A DNA stretch of 64,000 nt from UBA830 sp038146925 (lineage in GTDB: Bacteria > Pseudomonadota > Alphaproteobacteria > MPNO01 > UBA830). The DNA is taken from contig JAYQSP010000011.1 in NCBI GenBank assembly GCA_038146925.1, forward strand, positions 434,001 to 498,000. The letters are read 5' to 3'. Shown here piece by piece: positions 16,425-25,451 of this stretch (position 1 is its first letter; every line of letters begins with the position of its first letter). A program made the translations under genes and the position numbers. The notes under the pieces are model-generated. The model was not told where the DNA came from and ran no database searches. It saw nothing but the letters and a program-made list of their open reading frames with translations.

Positions 16425-18023
16425 ATGGTGTTCGAAGAACTGAAGAATCCCGAACGGCAGAAGATGGGGATCGGCCATTTCATCAGCCGGGCTGCCGAAC
16501 TGCATCCCGGCCGGGTTGCGATCGACGACCTGCTGAATGGCCGCAAGCTCACCTATGCCGAGCTGGATGCGCGAATCAACCGGCTTGCGCGCGCGTTGAA
16601 TCGGTTCGGCATCCGGAAAGGCGACCTGGTCGCCGCGATGATGCGGAACGAGCATGCGCTTGTGGAAACCGTATTTGCCTGCGCGCGGGTTGGCGCCATC
16701 GTCGCGCCGCTCAACGTGCGCCTGATCGCAAGCGAGGTTGCCGAATACGTCAACGATCACGGTTGCCGGGCAGTGATCGCCGATGCCGGTTTTACGGAAC
16801 GGTTTGACGGCACGTCCCTCCAGACCCGAATCGTCTTCGGCGACGGGCCGACCGCGGGCTGGGCCGACTACGATGCCGTTTTGATGGCGGAAGAAGATGC
16901 TGCGTTCCCTGCCGTCACATCGCTCGACGATCCGTACCGGCTGGTCATGACGGGCGGCACGACCGGGAAGAGCAAGGGCGTGCTGCACAGTCAGGGCGGA
17001 TCCGTAATCACGGTCCTCGCCGATGTGGCGGAATACGGGATCGGACGCGGCTGGCAGACGCTGACGATCCTGCCCGGCTATCACGTTGCAGGGATGGAGT
17101 GGGGCATGTTCACGATTTTCGCCCGCGCCGGCACGGTTGTTTTTCCCGCAGACGGTTCTTTCGACCCGGCGAAATACCTGCAAGAGGTGCGCGCGCGCGG
17201 GATTGAATACCTGCCGCTGGTTCCGGCCGTGATCAATCCCCTGTACGATGCCTGGGACGGAACGCCGCTGGAGGCGCCGCGTACGGTGGTAACGACCGCC
17301 GCGCCGACGCCGCCGGCGTTGCGGCGGAAACTGGCCGAAATGTTTCCCGGCGCCGACATCTACGCCGCCGCCGGTCTGAGCGAAAGCCTGAACCTGGCGA
17401 CACAGGGGCGGGGCGAATTTCTCGATCATCCTCATGCCATCGGCGAGCCCCATCTCGATACGCGCGTATTGATCCTCGATGACGACGACCGCCCCGTACC
17501 GCGCGGCACGCCGGGGCACATCGCCATGCGAAACTTCAATACCGCGCTCGGCTATCACCGGAACCCGGAAGCCGCCGCGCAAACATGGCGTCCCCGAAGG
17601 GACGATCCGGAAGGGCTGCATTGGTGTTTCACCGGCGATATCGGCGTAATGGACGCCGATGGCCGGATCACTTTGGTCGACCGGTCGAAGGATGTCGTGA
17701 AAACCGGCGGGGAGAGCGTTCCGTCCGTCGAGGTCGAGACCATCTACGCGGGGCACCCTCTGGTCCGCGATTGCGCTGTGATCGGTGCCGAGGACGAGCG
17801 ATGGGGAGAGGCGATCGTGCTGGTGGCCGTTCCCGACGCGGATGCACCGGCGGATCCCGAACTTGCCGAAAATCTGTTTTCGTGGGGACGAGATCGGATG
17901 TCCGCTTTCAAGGTGCCAAAGAAAATTGCGTTCATCGACGACCTGCCCCGCAGCCATTTCGGAAAGGTGCTGAAACGCGATCTGCGGGATATGGTCTTCG
18001 AGCGACTGTTCGAAGCTCCCTGA
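16425..18023 (+). CDS. AMP-forming acyl-CoA/carboxylate ligase
   Basis: A 532-residue member of the ANL (AMP-binding) superfamily that activates a carboxylic acid with ATP and transfers it to CoA. Motifs visible: the phosphate loop MTGGTTGKSKGVLHS at about residues 174-188, AAGLSESLNLATQG (A5-like), FTGDIGVMDADGRITLVDRSKD (A7/A8) and the C-terminal KVPKKIAFIDDLPRSHFGKVLKRDL with the adenylation lysine. The substrate is unknown; it resembles long- or medium-chain fatty-acyl and aryl-CoA ligases. It is followed after 15 nt by ychJ on the same strand. Confidence 0.9.
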   Translation: MVFEELKNPERQKMGIGHFISRAAELHPGRVAIDDLLNGRKLTYAELDARINRLARALNRFGIRKGDLVAAMMRNEHALVETVFACARVGAIVAPLNVRLIASEVAEYVNDHGCRAVIADAGFTERFDGTSLQTRIVFGDGPTAGWADYDAVLMAEEDAAFPAVTSLDDPYRLVMTGGTTGKSKGVLHSQGGSVITVLADVAEYGIGRGWQTLTILPGYHVAGMEWGMFTIFARAGTVVFPADGSFDPAKYLQEVRARGIEYLPLVPAVINPLYDAWDGTPLEAPRTVVTTAAPTPPALRRKLAEMFPGADIYAAAGLSESLNLATQGRGEFLDHPHAIGEPHLDTRVLILDDDDRPVPRGTPGHIAMRNFNTALGYHRNPEAAAQTWRPRRDDPEGLHWCFTGDIGVMDADGRITLVDRSKDVVKTGGESVPSVEVETIYAGHPLVRDCAVIGAEDERWGEAIVLVAVPDADAPADPELAENLFSWGRDRMSAFKVPKKIAFIDDLPRSHFGKVLKRDLRDMVFERLFEAP

Positions 18024-18038
18024 AGGAAGGGCCACGGC

Positions 18039-18524
18039 ATGAATGCCTGTCTCTGCGGATTGGGTATCGATTATGAAGATTGCTGCGGCCCCTACGTGGA
18101 GAACCGGACAGCTGCACCGACCGCGGAGGCCCTGATGCGGTCGCGTTTTACGGCGTTCGCGTCCGGCAGGCTGGATTATATCGAACGCACCTGCGCCAGC
18201 GAGATGCGGGAAACCTTTGATCGCGTCGCTGTCGAACGCGGAGCCGGGACAGTGAAATGGTTGTCGTTGCAGGTTCTTGGAACCTCGCGCGGCGTACCGC
18301 TCGACGAGACCGGCACGGTGGAATTCTCCGCCTCCTACCTCGCAGACGGCATGATCCGGATACACCGGGAAAATTCCGCCTTCCGGCGGGAAGACGGAAA
18401 ATGGGTCTATGTCGCAGGAGAGATCGCGTCGTCCGCCGCCCTAGCAGACGCGGTCAGGGTCGGGCGCAATCACCCGTGCCCCTGCGGTTCCGGGCGAAAA
18501 TTCAAGAAATGCTGCGGTGCCTGA
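18039..18524 (+). CDS. ychJ: YchJ-family (UPF0225) protein with two SEC-C-type zinc motifs
   Basis: A 161-residue cytoplasmic protein. It begins MNACLCGLGIDYEDCCGPY and contains AEALMRSRFTAFASGRLDYI, both diagnostic of the YchJ family. It ends with NHPCPCGSGRKFKKCCG, a SEC-C zinc motif like the one at the SecA C-terminus. The function of the family is not established. It follows the acyl-CoA ligase closely and probably shares its transcript. Confidence 0.9.
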   Translation: MNACLCGLGIDYEDCCGPYVENRTAAPTAEALMRSRFTAFASGRLDYIERTCASEMRETFDRVAVERGAGTVKWLSLQVLGTSRGVPLDETGTVEFSASYLADGMIRIHRENSAFRREDGKWVYVAGEIASSAALADAVRVGRNHPCPCGSGRKFKKCCGA

Positions 18525-18542
18525 GCGACCGACTGTCAGTCG

Positions 18543-19010
18543 TTATTTGCCGGCCGCCTTGCGGTCGGCCAGCACCGAGAGTTGCAGCTGCGCCAGGGTG
18601 GGTTTGGCGCCGGTTCGGTTGGCTTCTATCCAGTCAGCCACCGGCACGTCCGTCGCCTCCGACACCGCATTCAGTTTCTGAAGCGCGCTGAGGCTGTCCC
18701 AGTTTTTCGGCGCCACGCCCGGCACCGGCGGGATCGCCCGGTGCGCCGCCTGGCCGATTTCCAGGATCGCCGGGTACATGCTGGAGATAACGCCGTCGTA
18801 GAGCGGATCGTTGACGTGGCTTACCGCGTCCGCGCGCACGGAGGTGTCGTGCTTCGCCTGAAACGCCTGTTCCAGCACCAGGGCCGAGGCGGGAAAATCC
18901 ACTTCGACGCCGTTTTCCTGTTCCAGATAGACGGTCTCTCCATCCACCTCGACGACGACGCCGACGATACCGGCGGCGACATTCCGGACGATGTCTCCTT
19001 CCTTGTACAT
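18543..19010 (-). CDS. Conserved-looking hypothetical protein, KOW-like N-terminus
   Basis: A 155-residue soluble protein with no signal peptide or membrane segment. The N-terminus, KEGDIVRNVAAGIVGVVVEVDG, looks like a small beta-barrel (KOW/SH3-type) with two strands around a glycine. The C-terminal half is helical (WDSLSALQKLNAVSEATDVP). I do not recognise the family. It starts 27 nt after the TerB/DnaJ gene on the same strand, so the two are likely in one operon. Confidence 0.75.
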   Translation of the reverse strand: MYKEGDIVRNVAAGIVGVVVEVDGETVYLEQENGVEVDFPASALVLEQAFQAKHDTSVRADAVSHVNDPLYDGVISSMYPAILEIGQAAHRAIPPVPGVAPKNWDSLSALQKLNAVSEATDVPVADWIEANRTGAKPTLAQLQLSVLADRKAAGK

Positions 19011-19037
19011 GCCGGTGCCCCCTTTCTCGACCGAAGC

Positions 19038-19766
19038 TTACTTCAGCCCGCGCTGTTTCTGAATGTTCGACCACGCATCGTTGATTGTCGCCATCTTGGC
19101 GGTGGCGACATCGATGAAATCCTGCGGCATGCCGTCGGCCATCAGCTTGTCGGGATGGTTTTCCTTGATCAGCGTCCGCCATGCGGCGCGTACTTCGTCG
19201 TCGTCGGCGTCGTGCGCTACGCCGAGAATAGCGTAAGGGTCTGATGCATCGGCGCCCATGTGGCCTGCCCGGATGCGGGCAAATTTCGCTTCGTCGAAAC
19301 CGAAGATTTTTGCAACCTCCTGCAGGAACGCCTCTTCCTGCGGATGCATGACGCGGTCCGCCTTGGCGATATGGAACAGCGCGTCGAGCAGTTCTTCGAG
19401 AACGGCCGGCCGGTCGGCGAACATCTTCGCCACCTGTTTGGCGTATGGTTCGAAGCCGCGGGCGTCCTTGCGCGCCACATCGAAGACGCGGCCGACGTTT
19501 TTGAGTTCTTCTTCCGGGACGTCGAGAATCTGGCGGAACGCCTGTACTTCGTCCGGCGTCACCTGGCCGTCGGCTTTGGCCATCTTGGCGCTCAGGGCGA
19601 TAACCGCAATCGTGAATGCCGTCTGACGGGTGGCATCGCTGGCATCCTCGTCGGAGGTGCGCAGGCGGTCGACGGCATGGCCCGCCGCCGCGCCGACCAG
19701 CGCGCCGAGCGGTCCTCCGACGACAAATCCGCCGATCCCGCCGATGATTTTACCCAGAAGCGCCAT
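19038..19766 (-). CDS. djlA: DjlA-like co-chaperone: TerB domain plus DnaJ domain
   Basis: A 242-residue protein. A glycine-rich hydrophobic N-terminus (GKIIGGIGGFVVGGPLGALVGAAAGHAV) may associate with the membrane. A TerB-like helical domain follows at about 45-160 (FTIAVIALSAKMAKADGQV, HIAKADRVMHPQEEAFLQEV). The C-terminus is a J domain with PYAILGVAHDADDDEVRAAW and the HPD signature in IKENHPDKLM. The layout is that of DjlA-type DnaK co-chaperones. The gene probably leads a two-gene operon with the hypothetical at 18543-19010. Confidence 0.88.
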   Translation of the reverse strand: MALLGKIIGGIGGFVVGGPLGALVGAAAGHAVDRLRTSDEDASDATRQTAFTIAVIALSAKMAKADGQVTPDEVQAFRQILDVPEEELKNVGRVFDVARKDARGFEPYAKQVAKMFADRPAVLEELLDALFHIAKADRVMHPQEEAFLQEVAKIFGFDEAKFARIRAGHMGADASDPYAILGVAHDADDDEVRAAWRTLIKENHPDKLMADGMPQDFIDVATAKMATINDAWSNIQKQRGLK

Positions 19767-19977
19767 GCTGTTTCGCTGAGATCCCCAATCCCGATATGTG
19801 AGACGGTCGCCCGAAAATGTGGCGACAAGATGGCCGTCAAAACGACGGCGCGTCTGCCCGCCGGTTTAACGGGAGAACGCTATCATTTCGTTTAATCGGT
19901 AACAATGTGCGCGGCGCCGGGTATTGTCTGCACAAAACGGACACGCGCGGCCCGGGCGACCGTTTGCCTGCCATTGG

Positions 19978-20006
19978 CTGACATGCGGTAGCGTGCCGGA
20001 TATAGT
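19978..20006 (+). promoter_or_regulatory. Sigma-70 promoter of the amidohydrolase operon
   Basis: CTGACA (19978-19983) and TATAGT (20001-20006) match the -35 and -10 consensus at 5/6 each with a 17-nt spacer. This predicts a start near 20013, about 33 nt before the first gene. The preceding 19767-19977 shows no gene. Confidence 0.65.
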
Positions 20007-20045
20007 CCGCCCCGACACACAGGACAGACCCGCAGGGAGAAACCA

Positions 20046-21005
20046 ATGGCGAGCAAGAACGGCAACAGGATCATTGCGATCGAAGAACACTATTTCGATC
20101 CGGAAATCGTCGCAGAATTCGATGACAAGACGGGGTTCGCGGGGACGCCGATCCGTAAAAAAATGGACGATCTCTACGATCTCCGCATCAAGGACATGGA
20201 CGCATCCGGCATCGACGTACAGGTGCTGTCGCAGGGCGCGCCCGGCGTTCAGCGGTTCGACGCGGAAAAGGCGACTAAACTCGCCATCGCAGCCAACGAC
20301 CGGCTGCACGAGACCTGCCAGCGCCATCCCCACCGGTTCGCCGGCTTCGCGACCATTCCCTCTCCGGCGCCCGAAGCGGCGGCCGACGAGCTCGAACGCA
20401 CCGTGAAGGATTACGGCTTCAAGGGCGGGATGATTCATGGCCTGACCAATGGTGAATTCATCGACCAGAAGAAGTTCTGGCCGATCTTTGCTCGTGCCGA
20501 GGCGCTGGACGTGCCGATCTATATTCACCCGGCAGTACCGCATCAGGACGTGGTGAAGGCGTATTACGCCGATTACCTGCCCAAATATCCGTCGCTGCTG
20601 ACGGCGGCATGGGGGTTCACCGTGGAAACCGCGACCGCCGGCATCCGCATGGTGCTGAGCGAAGTGTTCGACGAATATCCCAAACTGCAGATCATCCTCG
20701 GCCATCTCGGCGAAGGTCTGCCGTTCCTTCTGTGGCGGATCAGCGATTCACTGGGTCGCGACAGCAACTATCCGTTCCGGGAAAAGTTCTGCAACCATTT
20801 CCACATCACCACGTCGGGCAATTTTTCCGATCCGGCGATGCAGTGCTCGATGATGGAAATGGGCATCGACCGCATCATGTTCTCGGTCGACTATCCGTTC
20901 GCGCCCAACATGCAGGGTACCCAATGGATGGAACAGATCTCGCTCAGCCCGGACGACAAGAAGAAAGTATTGCACGGTAATGCGGAACGCCTGCTGAAAA
21001 TGTAA
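20046..21005 (+). CDS. Amidohydrolase_2 family enzyme (decarboxylase/hydrolase, ACMSD superfamily)
   Basis: A 319-residue TIM-barrel metal enzyme. The N-terminal metal motif is AIEEHYFDPE (E-x-H style, as in gamma-resorcylate and dihydroxybenzoate decarboxylases rather than HxH). VPIYIHPAVPH, ILGHLGEGLPFLLWR and FSVDYPFAPNMQG carry the remaining His and Asp ligands. Members decarboxylate aromatic or enol acids or hydrolyse lactone-like rings. It leads the operon behind a good promoter, with the ribosome site AGGGAG. It probably acts on the same unknown compound as the downstream oxoprolinase-like enzyme. Confidence 0.85.
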   Translation: MASKNGNRIIAIEEHYFDPEIVAEFDDKTGFAGTPIRKKMDDLYDLRIKDMDASGIDVQVLSQGAPGVQRFDAEKATKLAIAANDRLHETCQRHPHRFAGFATIPSPAPEAAADELERTVKDYGFKGGMIHGLTNGEFIDQKKFWPIFARAEALDVPIYIHPAVPHQDVVKAYYADYLPKYPSLLTAAWGFTVETATAGIRMVLSEVFDEYPKLQIILGHLGEGLPFLLWRISDSLGRDSNYPFREKFCNHFHITTSGNFSDPAMQCSMMEMGIDRIMFSVDYPFAPNMQGTQWMEQISLSPDDKKKVLHGNAERLLKM

Positions 21006-21051
21006 TCGCCCGACGCGGGCATCGACGACAAAACAATAAAGGAGAGAGTGC

Positions 21052-24000
21052 GTGGGCGACGGCAGCGTAACGACGGACAAGTGGCAGTTCTGGATCGACC
21101 GGGGCGGGACGTTCACCGATTTCGTGATCCGCGCGCCGGACGGCAAATTGTCGACCCACAAGCTGCTGTCCGAAAATCCGGAACGCTATAAAGACGCCGC
21201 GTTGCAGGGTATCCGCGAGACGCTCGGCGTCGAGGGCGACGCGCCGTTGCCGGAAGGTGTCGTCGAGGCGGTCAAGATGGGCACCACCGTTGCCACCAAT
21301 GCGCTGCTCGAGCGCAAGGGCGAGCGGACGGTGCTGGCCGTGACGCGGGGCTTCGCCGATCAACTGCGGATCGGCTATCAGAACCGCCCCAATATCTTCG
21401 CGCGCAAGATCGAGCTGCCCGAACTGCTGTATGAATCCGTGGTCGAGATCGACGAGCGTCTGACCGCCGAGGGCGAGGTGCTGACCCCGCTGGACGAAGA
21501 CAGTGCGCGTGCCGCGCTGCAGACGGCTTATGACGACGGAATCCGGTCGGTCGCAATATGCTTCATGCACGGTTATCGCTACCACGATCATGAAGCGACG
21601 GTCGCCGATATCGCGCGCGATATCGGGTTTACCCAGGTCTCGGTCTCGCACGAGGTCAGCCCGCTGATGAAGTTCGTCGGGCGCGGCGATACCACGGTGG
21701 TCGATGCCTATGTGTCGCCTATTCTGCGGCGCTACGTCGACCTGATCGCGGCCCAGACCGGCGATGCGCGGCTGATGTTCATGCAGTCCAATGGCGGGCT
21801 GGCCGACGCGCGGTTTTTTCAGGGCAAGGATTCCATCCTGTCGGGGCCGGCCGGCGGCATCGTCGGCGCGGCCCAGACGGCCCACATGGCCGGGTACGAC
21901 AAGATTATCGGCTTCGACATGGGCGGCACGTCGACCGACGTCGCCCATTACGACGGGGAATACGAACGCGCGTTCGAAACCCTGGTCGCCGGCGTGCGCA
22001 TGCGCGCCCCGATGATGAATATTCACACCGTGGCGGCGGGCGGGGGCTCGATCCTGCATTTCGACGGATCCCGCTATCGCGTCGGCCCGGATTCGGCGGG
22101 CGCCAATCCGGGGCCGGCCTGCTACCGGCGCGGCGGGCCGCTCTGCGTCACCGATGCCAATGTGATGCTGGGCAAAATCCAGGCGGAATTCTTTCCCAGC
22201 GTATTCGGCCCCGATGCCGATGAGCCGTTGGACGATGCCGTCGTGCGTGAAAAATTCGAGGCGCTGGCCGCGGAGATCGAAGCCGCGACCGGCGACAAGC
22301 GGTCGCCGGTGGAGGTTGCCGACGGTTTCCTGAAGATCGCCGTCGACAACATGGCCAACGCCATCAAGCAGATTTCCGTGCAGCGCGGTTACGACGTGAC
22401 CGACTACACGCTGAACTGCTTCGGCGGCGCAGGCGGACAGCATGCCTGCCTGGTCGCCGACGCGCTGGGCATGACGCGGGTGTTCGTGCATCCCTTCGCC
22501 GGCGTGTTGTCGGCTTACGGCATGGGGCTCGCCGAACAGCGCATCATTCACGAACGCGCGGTCGAGAAAACACTCGACGATGCGCTTGTCGGCGAGTTGA
22601 AGACGTCCGTCGACGAGCTTGCAGCAGACGGTAGCCGCGAGATGGAATCCCAGGGCGTCGCGGCCGACGAAATTTCCTTCATCGCCAAGGCGCATCTTCG
22701 CTACGAGGGCACCGATACGGCGCTGGTGGTCGATTTCGGCCCGCGCGACGAGATGCTGAAAACCTTCGAAGAAGCGCATATGCAGCAGTTCGGCTTCATC
22801 GCGCCGGAGAAGGGCAATATCGTCGAAGCCATCACGGTCGAGGTCGTCGGCGGCGGCCAGGACGTGGCCGACGAGGAACTGGCGCTCGATCCCGATGCCG
22901 AACCGGCGCAGCCTTTGGGTCATGCCGACATGTACGCGGCCGGGGCCAGCCGGAAAGCCCCTGTGTTCGACCGCGATACCCTGTCGCCCGGCGAAAAGGT
23001 CGCCGGGCCCGCCGTGATTATCGATTCCAACGCCACGACGGTGATCGAGCCCGGCTGGCAGGCGGAAATCACGGTCCGCAATCACATGGTGATCAACCGC
23101 GTCGAGGCGCGCCAGGCGGAGCATGCCATCGGCACCGAAGCCGATCCGGTGATGCTGGAAGTGTTCAACAATCTTTTCATGTCGATCGCCGAGCAGATGG
23201 GCGTTGTGCTGCAGAACACGTCCTATTCCGTGAACATCAAGGAACGGCTCGATTTCTCCTGTGCGATTTTCGACAATGACGGCCAGCTGGTCGCCAACGC
23301 GCCGCATATCCCGGTGCATCTGGGCTCGATGAGCGAAAGCGTCCAGACCATCGTCCGCGAACGCGGCGAAGGTGTGAAGCCGGGCGACGTGTTCGTTCTC
23401 AACGCCCCCTATAACGGCGGCACGCATCTGCCCGACGTCACTGTGATGACGCCCGTGTTCGACCGCGACGGCAACGACATCCTGTTTTACGTCGCCTCGC
23501 GCGGGCATCATGCGGAGATCGGCGGCAAGACGCCGGGGTCCATGCCGCCGGATTCGAAACACATCGACGAGGAAGGCGTGCTGATCGACAACTTCCAGCT
23601 GGTCGATCAGGGGCGGCTGCGGGAGAAGGAACTGGAGGAACTGTTCACCTCCGCGCCCTATCCGACGCGCAATTTCCACCACAATCTCGGCGACCTCAAA
23701 GCCCAGATCGCGGCCAACGAGAAGGGCGTGCAGGAACTGCGCAAGATGGTCGACCATTTCGGTCTCGATGTCGTTCTCGCCTATATGAAGCACGTCCAGG
23801 ACAATGCCGAGGAAACGGTCCGCCGGGTAATCCAGAACCTGTCGGACGGTGAATTCGAATACGAGATGGATTTCGGCGCGAAGGTGAAGGTCGCTATCAC
23901 GGTCCATCCGGAAACGCGGTCAGCGACGGTGGATTTCACCGGCACGTCGCCGCAGCAGGACAACAACTTCAACATCACCCATGCGGTGGCTGTGGCGGCG

Positions 24001-24669
24001 GTGCTGTATACCTTCCGGCTGATGGTCGACGACGACATTCCGCTCAACGCCGGCTGTCTGAAGCCGCTGAACATCATCGTGCCGGAAGACTGCATGCTGC
24101 GGCCGAAATACCCGGCGGCGGTCGTGGCCGGCAACGTCGAGACGTCGCAGGCGATCACCGACACGATTCTCGGCGCGCTGAAACTAATGGGCGCGTCTCA
24201 GGGCACGATGAACAACTTCACCTTCGGCAACGCCAACTACCAGTATTACGAAACCATCTGTGGCGGTGCCGGGGCCGGCGCCGATTTCGACGGCACCGAT
24301 GCGGTGCACACCCACATGACGAATACCCGGCTGACCGACCCGGAAATTCTGGAATGGCGGTTCCCGGTGATCCTGGAATCGTTTTCGATCCGGCGCGGGT
24401 CCGGCGGCAAGGGCAAACACCGCGGTGGCGACGGCGTCATCCGCCGCGTGAAATTCCGCGAACAGATGACTGCCTCGATGCTGTCCGGCCACCGCATAAT
24501 CCCGCCTTACGGTATGAAAGGCGGTGGCGAGGGCCAACTCGGCCACAACTACGTCGAACGCGCCGACGGGTCCGTCACCGAACAGGGCGGTACGGATTCC
24601 ACGGAGGTGTATGACGGCGACGTCTACGTGATCGAAACGCCCGGCGGTGGGGGATACGGCACGCCATGA
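21052..24669 (+). CDS. 5-oxoprolinase/hydantoinase family enzyme, fused HyuA-HyuB
   Basis: A 1205-residue fusion. The HyuA half (about 1-690) starts FWIDRGGTFTDFVIRAPDG, a phosphate-binding loop of the actin-like ATPase fold, and continues with GFDMGGTSTDVAHYDGEYE and CFGGAGGQHACLVADALG. The HyuB half (about 700-1205) has NIKERLDFSCAIFD, LNAPYNGGTHLPDVT, SRGHHAEIGG and a Gly-rich end. The order and size resemble ATP-dependent 5-oxoprolinase (about 1290 residues in eukaryotes), which opens 5-oxoproline to glutamate; related enzymes open hydantoins. It starts at GTG after GGAGAG and overlaps the next gene as ATGA. The exact substrate is inferred. Confidence 0.88.
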   Translation: MGDGSVTTDKWQFWIDRGGTFTDFVIRAPDGKLSTHKLLSENPERYKDAALQGIRETLGVEGDAPLPEGVVEAVKMGTTVATNALLERKGERTVLAVTRGFADQLRIGYQNRPNIFARKIELPELLYESVVEIDERLTAEGEVLTPLDEDSARAALQTAYDDGIRSVAICFMHGYRYHDHEATVADIARDIGFTQVSVSHEVSPLMKFVGRGDTTVVDAYVSPILRRYVDLIAAQTGDARLMFMQSNGGLADARFFQGKDSILSGPAGGIVGAAQTAHMAGYDKIIGFDMGGTSTDVAHYDGEYERAFETLVAGVRMRAPMMNIHTVAAGGGSILHFDGSRYRVGPDSAGANPGPACYRRGGPLCVTDANVMLGKIQAEFFPSVFGPDADEPLDDAVVREKFEALAAEIEAATGDKRSPVEVADGFLKIAVDNMANAIKQISVQRGYDVTDYTLNCFGGAGGQHACLVADALGMTRVFVHPFAGVLSAYGMGLAEQRIIHERAVEKTLDDALVGELKTSVDELAADGSREMESQGVAADEISFIAKAHLRYEGTDTALVVDFGPRDEMLKTFEEAHMQQFGFIAPEKGNIVEAITVEVVGGGQDVADEELALDPDAEPAQPLGHADMYAAGASRKAPVFDRDTLSPGEKVAGPAVIIDSNATTVIEPGWQAEITVRNHMVINRVEARQAEHAIGTEADPVMLEVFNNLFMSIAEQMGVVLQNTSYSVNIKERLDFSCAIFDNDGQLVANAPHIPVHLGSMSESVQTIVRERGEGVKPGDVFVLNAPYNGGTHLPDVTVMTPVFDRDGNDILFYVASRGHHAEIGGKTPGSMPPDSKHIDEEGVLIDNFQLVDQGRLREKELEELFTSAPYPTRNFHHNLGDLKAQIAANEKGVQELRKMVDHFGLDVVLAYMKHVQDNAEETVRRVIQNLSDGEFEYEMDFGAKVKVAITVHPETRSATVDFTGTSPQQDNNFNITHAVAVAAVLYTFRLMVDDDIPLNAGCLKPLNIIVPEDCMLRPKYPAAVVAGNVETSQAITDTILGALKLMGASQGTMNNFTFGNANYQYYETICGGAGAGADFDGTDAVHTHMTNTRLTDPEILEWRFPVILESFSIRRGSGGKGKHRGGDGVIRRVKFREQMTASMLSGHRIIPPYGMKGGGEGQLGHNYVERADGSVTEQGGTDSTEVYDGDVYVIETPGGGGYGTP

Positions 24670-25448
24670 CTTTCTACGCAAACCCGGGCGACCTCCGCGC
24701 CGCCTGCCGCACTGGCGATTACGACGGGCCGACATCGGGCCATGCGCAGGGCTACGTGCAGGCCAACATGGTGATCCTGCCGGCCGCCGCCGCCGAGGAC
24801 TTCCGCCTGTTCTGCGAACGAAATCCCAAGCCGTGCCCGGTGCTGGAGATTCTCGACCCCGGCGACCCGGAGCCGAAAAACTGCGCGCCCGGCGCCGACA
24901 TCCGTACCGACCTATCGCGTTATCGCGTATTCCGCGACGGCGAGGCTGTTGGCGACGTGACCGATATTTCCGATGTCTGGGAAGACGATTTCGTTACCTT
25001 CCTGCTCGGCTGTTCGTTCACGGCGGAAGAAGCGCTGATCGCCGCAGGGCTGGAACCGCGTCATATCAAGGAAACCGGCATCGTGCCGATGTTCCGCACC
25101 ACGAAGCCGACCGAGGGCGCCGGAAAATTCACCGGGCCGTTCGTGGTCAGCATGCGGCCCTACACCCCCGAAGACGCGCAGCGGGCCGCAGCGGTGACGG
25201 AGAATTATCCGATGGCCCATGGCGGGCCGATCCAGATCGGCGATCCGGACGCGCTCGGTATCCGCGACATTCACGCGCCCGAATACGGCGAACCGGTGAC
25301 GATCAAGGATGACGAGGTGCCGGTGTTTTGGGCCTGCGGCGTCACCCCGCAGGAGGCGATCCGCAACGCGAAACCGCGGATCGCGGTCACCCATGCGCCG
25401 GGCTATATGTTCGTATCCGATATCGCCTCGGACAGCGGGAAGCTCTGA
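24666..25448 (+). CDS. DUF1445 family protein (putative hydro-lyase / D-glutamate cyclase)
   Basis: A 260-residue protein matching the DUF1445 family. GYVQANMVILPAAAAEDF, FVTFLLGCSFTAEEAL, FVVSMRPYTPEDAQRA, MAHGGPIQIGDP, PVFWACGVTPQEAI and THAPGYMFVSDI are all in the expected order. The mammalian relative converts D-glutamate to 5-oxo-D-proline. Direct overlap with the 5-oxoprolinase-like gene makes a link through 5-oxoproline or an analogue plausible. That functional link is inference; the family call is firm. Confidence 0.88.
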   Translation: MTFYANPGDLRAACRTGDYDGPTSGHAQGYVQANMVILPAAAAEDFRLFCERNPKPCPVLEILDPGDPEPKNCAPGADIRTDLSRYRVFRDGEAVGDVTDISDVWEDDFVTFLLGCSFTAEEALIAAGLEPRHIKETGIVPMFRTTKPTEGAGKFTGPFVVSMRPYTPEDAQRAAAVTENYPMAHGGPIQIGDPDALGIRDIHAPEYGEPVTIKDDEVPVFWACGVTPQEAIRNAKPRIAVTHAPGYMFVSDIASDSGKL

Positions 25449-25451
25449 GCC

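Noticed and set aside
20944..23907. 987-codon frame on the minus strand opposite the 5-oxoprolinase gene
   Set aside because: It is the mirror frame of a GC-rich gene, with His/Arg/Asp-rich composition and no recognisable motif.
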